A DNA stretch of 27,840 nt from an uncultured Gammaproteobacteria bacterium (lineage in GTDB: Bacteria; Pseudomonadota; Gammaproteobacteria; GCA-2729495). The stretch is taken from the NCBI GenBank assembly GCA_947258805.1, contig CAMYJV010000022.1:1-27840 (forward strand), read 5' to 3'. This document shows, piece by piece, positions 25,682-27,840 of the stretch (positions are counted from its first letter, which is position 1; each line of letters starts with the position of its first letter). The position numbers were made by a program, and so were the translations under genes. Under the pieces are notes generated by a model that saw only the letters and a list, made by a program, of their open reading frames with translations, was not told the DNA's origin and made no database searches.

Positions 25682-26323
25682 ATGCGGCACATCATGGTCT
25701 TGAACGCCAAGGGCGGCTGCGGAAAAAGCACGCTGGCCACCAACCTGGCCAGTTATTTTGCGGCGGAGGCCGGGGAAAAGGTCGCCCTCGTGGACTACGA
25801 CCCGCAGGCCTCGAGCCTGGACTGGCTGGCCCGTCGCCCCGCCAGCCGCGCCGAGATTGTCGGCGTGGCGGGCTTTGAGGAAGGCCTGCGGCACCTGCCG
25901 CGCTCTGCGGACGTCGCGATTATCGACGCCCCGGCCCGCTCTCACGGGCATGAGCTAACGGAACTGGTCAAGCACGCCGACACGATCCTGGTGCCGGTAC
26001 TGCCATCCACCATCGACATGCAGGCCGCGGCCAAGTTCCTCGCGGAACTCCGAAAGGTCGGCAAGGTGGTGCGTAAAGACGTGAAAGTAGCCGTGGTGGC
26101 GAATCGCGTCCGCGAATATACGCTGATCTACGAAGAACTCGATGCGTTCCTGGAGAAGCTGCGGGTGCCTTACGTGGGCGTGCTCCGCGAGGCCCAGAAC
26201 TATGTGCGCGCCTATACGCGTGGCATCGGGGTTTGGGAACTGCCTGAATACCTGGCCTGGCCAGACTGGGAACAGTGGGAGCCCCTGGTCAAGTGGCTCG
26301 AAAGCAAGCGCAGCCAGCCTTGA
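25682..26323 (+). CDS. Orphan ParA/MinD-like P-loop ATPase
   Basis: 213-residue deviant Walker A ATPase. NAKGGCGKSTLATNLASYFA has both the signature lysine (Lys10) and the P-loop lysine (Lys15). VALVDYDPQASSLDWL is the Walker A' aspartate region, and VAIIDAPA corresponds to Walker B. The later ANRVREYTLIYEELDAFL and GVWELPEYLAWPDWEQWEPL are specific to this protein. No ParB, MipZ partner or parS site is seen, so chromosome partition is unlikely to be its sole task. Single short ParA-like proteins often position other cargo. Start at ATG 25682 after a purine-rich AAGAGGAAAAGAAG stretch; the frame upstream is antisense dapF. It converges on hemY with only four bases between stops, leaving no room for a separate terminator. 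Confidence 0.88.
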   Translation: MRHIMVLNAKGGCGKSTLATNLASYFAAEAGEKVALVDYDPQASSLDWLARRPASRAEIVGVAGFEEGLRHLPRSADVAIIDAPARSHGHELTELVKHADTILVPVLPSTIDMQAAAKFLAELRKVGKVVRKDVKVAVVANRVREYTLIYEELDAFLEKLRVPYVGVLREAQNYVRAYTRGIGVWELPEYLAWPDWEQWEPLVKWLESKRSQP

Positions 26324-26327
26324 GGGT

Positions 26328-27557
26328 TTAGCTACCGCCCGTATCAGTGGCTTTGGCGGGCGGGTCTGCCTTGAGCTGCAGGACCCCGGGGGGCCCGCCG
26401 TGGCTCAGCGTCAGGCCCTTGCGGAAAGCTTCCGTGGCCGGGCCCGTTTCACCGATCTCCAGCATCAGCTGTCCCAGCACGTTATAGGCCGCCGGATTCG
26501 GTTGAATGGCCAGGCTCGATTCCAGGTAGCTGCGTGCCTTGCCCCACAGTTTCCGGCGCATGCACACCCGCCCGGTTGCCAGCAGCAGGTCCGGGTCATC
26601 GGGCCGCACGCGCAGCCAGTTTTCCAGGTGGCTCAGCTGCCTGGAGCTGTCGGCCATCTCCAGGTCTGCATACAGCGCGGCCAGTTCCGGGTCCCATCCG
26701 GCCTTCAGCACGCGGCGAATTTCCACCTCCACGTCGGCAGTGGCGCCGAGCCGGGCCAGGCCCTTCAGGCGGGCTCGCTGCAGCGCCGGATCCTTGCGCA
26801 GGTGGCGCGGCAGTGCCTGCCAGAGCCGATCCAGGCCGGCCCAGTCGAGGGCCTCGTCCACCAGCAGGTGTTGCCAGGCCTCCGTAGTCCATTCGTCCAG
26901 CAGCTCGGGGCTCAGGCTGCGCAGCTTCCGCAATGCCGGCAGGAGCTCCGCCAGGCCAGACCAGTTGCCGGTGTCGCGCCGGATCGTTGCCAGCATTCTC
27001 AGGGCCTCGGGGTGGCGAGGCTTTGACTCCAGCAGGTCCTGCAGGCTCTTGGCCGCACCCTCACGATCGCCGCCGGCAAGTTCCAGTTCCGCCCGCGTCA
27101 GCAAGATGGCCTCGTTGCCGCTGCCATCCTGCTGGGACGCGAGCTGCAGCCAGTTATCGCGGCGCGCCGTGTCGCCCTGCATTTGTGCGACGCGGGCCGC
27201 GGCCAGGTAGTGCAGAGCCGGTGCTTCGCTGGCGTTCGCCGCGCGGGTCAGCAACCGCTCGCCGCGGGCCAGTTTGCCGTCGGCCAGGGCAGCCAGGCCT
27301 TTGTTCACGCGCTTGCCGGCCCGGCGGGCCGTGGCCCGTCCTGCCGCTTCGCCGAGTTCCCTGGGTGCCCGCCAGATTCGCGCCGCGAGCCGCAGTGCGA
27401 TATAGGCAATCACCACCATGAAGGCGAGCACGGGCACGGACATTTCTACCGCATAGCCGCGGAACTGAATCAGCACGTAGCCGTTGTCCTGGAGCAGGAA
27501 GTGCGCGGCGACAGAGCCGGCCGCGAGGACTAGCAGGACCAGCAGGCCCAGTCTCAT
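26328..27557 (-). CDS. hemY: HemY-like protein of the heme biosynthesis locus
   Basis: 409-residue inner-membrane protein. Two N-terminal membrane segments (LGLLVLLVLAAGSVAAHFLL and VPVLAFMVVIAYIALRLAA) bracket the conserved NGYVLIQFRGYAVEMS of the HemY_N domain. The rest is TPR-like helical repeats (for example NEAILLTRAELELAGGDREG, HPEALRMLATIRRDTGNW, AAYNVLGQLMLEIGETGPA). This is the proteobacterial HemY of the hemCDXY cluster, not protoporphyrinogen oxidase. Its exact role in heme synthesis is unclear. It begins ten bases after the hemX stop, so the two are cotranscribed. Confidence 0.93.
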   Translation of the reverse strand: MRLGLLVLLVLAAGSVAAHFLLQDNGYVLIQFRGYAVEMSVPVLAFMVVIAYIALRLAARIWRAPRELGEAAGRATARRAGKRVNKGLAALADGKLARGERLLTRAANASEAPALHYLAAARVAQMQGDTARRDNWLQLASQQDGSGNEAILLTRAELELAGGDREGAAKSLQDLLESKPRHPEALRMLATIRRDTGNWSGLAELLPALRKLRSLSPELLDEWTTEAWQHLLVDEALDWAGLDRLWQALPRHLRKDPALQRARLKGLARLGATADVEVEIRRVLKAGWDPELAALYADLEMADSSRQLSHLENWLRVRPDDPDLLLATGRVCMRRKLWGKARSYLESSLAIQPNPAAYNVLGQLMLEIGETGPATEAFRKGLTLSHGGPPGVLQLKADPPAKATDTGGS

Positions 27558-27567
27558 GAGATAAGGC

Positions 27568-27840
27568 TCATGGGGCCGTGGCCTCGCGGCCGAGGCGCTG
27601 CAGCAGTTCGAGGGAGCCAGAGATGTCCGGCAGCGCGTCGGGCAGTTCCGTGCGCTCGAGATCCGTCAGTTCGTTGATCGCCGCGCGCACCGCTGGCGCA
27701 TCGGTATCGAAGTGCCGGCGTAGCGCGCTTTTCACGTCATCCAGCAGCCCCCGGTACAGTTCGCCACTGCCCTGTAGCAGGGCCAGTCGCGCGAGCTCCA
27801 GGGTGGATTCCAGGCGGCGCAACAGCAGCGATTCTTCCGC
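27568..27840 (-). CDS. hemX: HemX-like protein, C-terminal part (cut by window end)
   Basis: Open frame of at least 90 codons running off the right edge; only the 3' end is present. The visible sequence, with LLLRRLESTLELARLALLQG, DDVKSALRRHFDTDAPAVRA and LPDISGSLELLQRL, matches the helical C-terminal region of HemX, the membrane protein upstream of hemY in proteobacterial hemC-hemD-hemX-hemY operons. HemX has often been labelled uroporphyrinogen-III C-methyltransferase without good evidence of that activity. The assignment leans on context with hemY. Confidence 0.8.
   Translation of the reverse strand, partial: AEESLLLRRLESTLELARLALLQGSGELYRGLLDDVKSALRRHFDTDAPAVRAAINELTDLERTELPDALPDISGSLELLQRLGREATAP

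Overview
The window looks like the chromosome of a free-living gammaproteobacterium. G+C is high (roughly two thirds by eye), coding density is high, and the gene sets are typical of that class: ubiE-ubiJ-ubiB, hslVU, dapF-DUF484-xerC, hemXY, and tesA divergent from an ABC permease pair. The dapF-DUF484-xerC-hslV-hslU order and the flavour of several proteins recall Xanthomonadales-like or other deep, high-GC gammaproteobacterial lineages. The exact order cannot be fixed from the sequence alone.

Layout. 1-707 is gene-free and built of inverted and tandem repeats. 708-4462 holds tesA (minus) and the divergent ABC pair ybbA-ybbP, whose permease is broken by an internal deletion and frameshift. 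4470-8236 (minus) is a PEP carboxylase-like gene that overlaps a D-2-hydroxyacid dehydrogenase gene. 8387-10207 is an SLC13-type permease with RCK_C domains. 10224-16939 is a complete seven-gene tryptophan operon (trpE-G-D-C-F-B-A, no fusions). It is preceded by a 21-codon leader peptide with three consecutive Trp codons and a terminator/antiterminator pair, i.e. ribosome-mediated attenuation. 17036-17978 carries a DUF1232 protein and an exported Asp/Ser-rich acidic protein. 18053-25612 is a long minus-strand block: dapF, DUF484, xerC, hslV, hslU (also broken by a deletion and frameshift), ubiE, ubiJ and ubiB. 25682-26323 is an orphan ParA-like ATPase divergent from dapF. 26328-27840 (minus) is hemY and the 3' part of hemX.

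How the genes work together. The trp genes make one translationally coupled pathway from chorismate to tryptophan, controlled by Trp-codon translation in the leader. ubiE/J/B serve ubiquinone synthesis, hslV/hslU form a protease-unfoldase, dapF feeds lysine and peptidoglycan, xerC resolves chromosome dimers, and hemX/hemY belong to the heme locus. The most striking points are the trp leader/attenuator, the PEP carboxylase homologue with several substituted active-site residues coupled to a hydroxyacid dehydrogenase, the two similar deletion-frameshifts in ybbP and hslU, and the repeat cluster at the left end. I see no prophage, CRISPR array, transposase, rRNA or tRNA.
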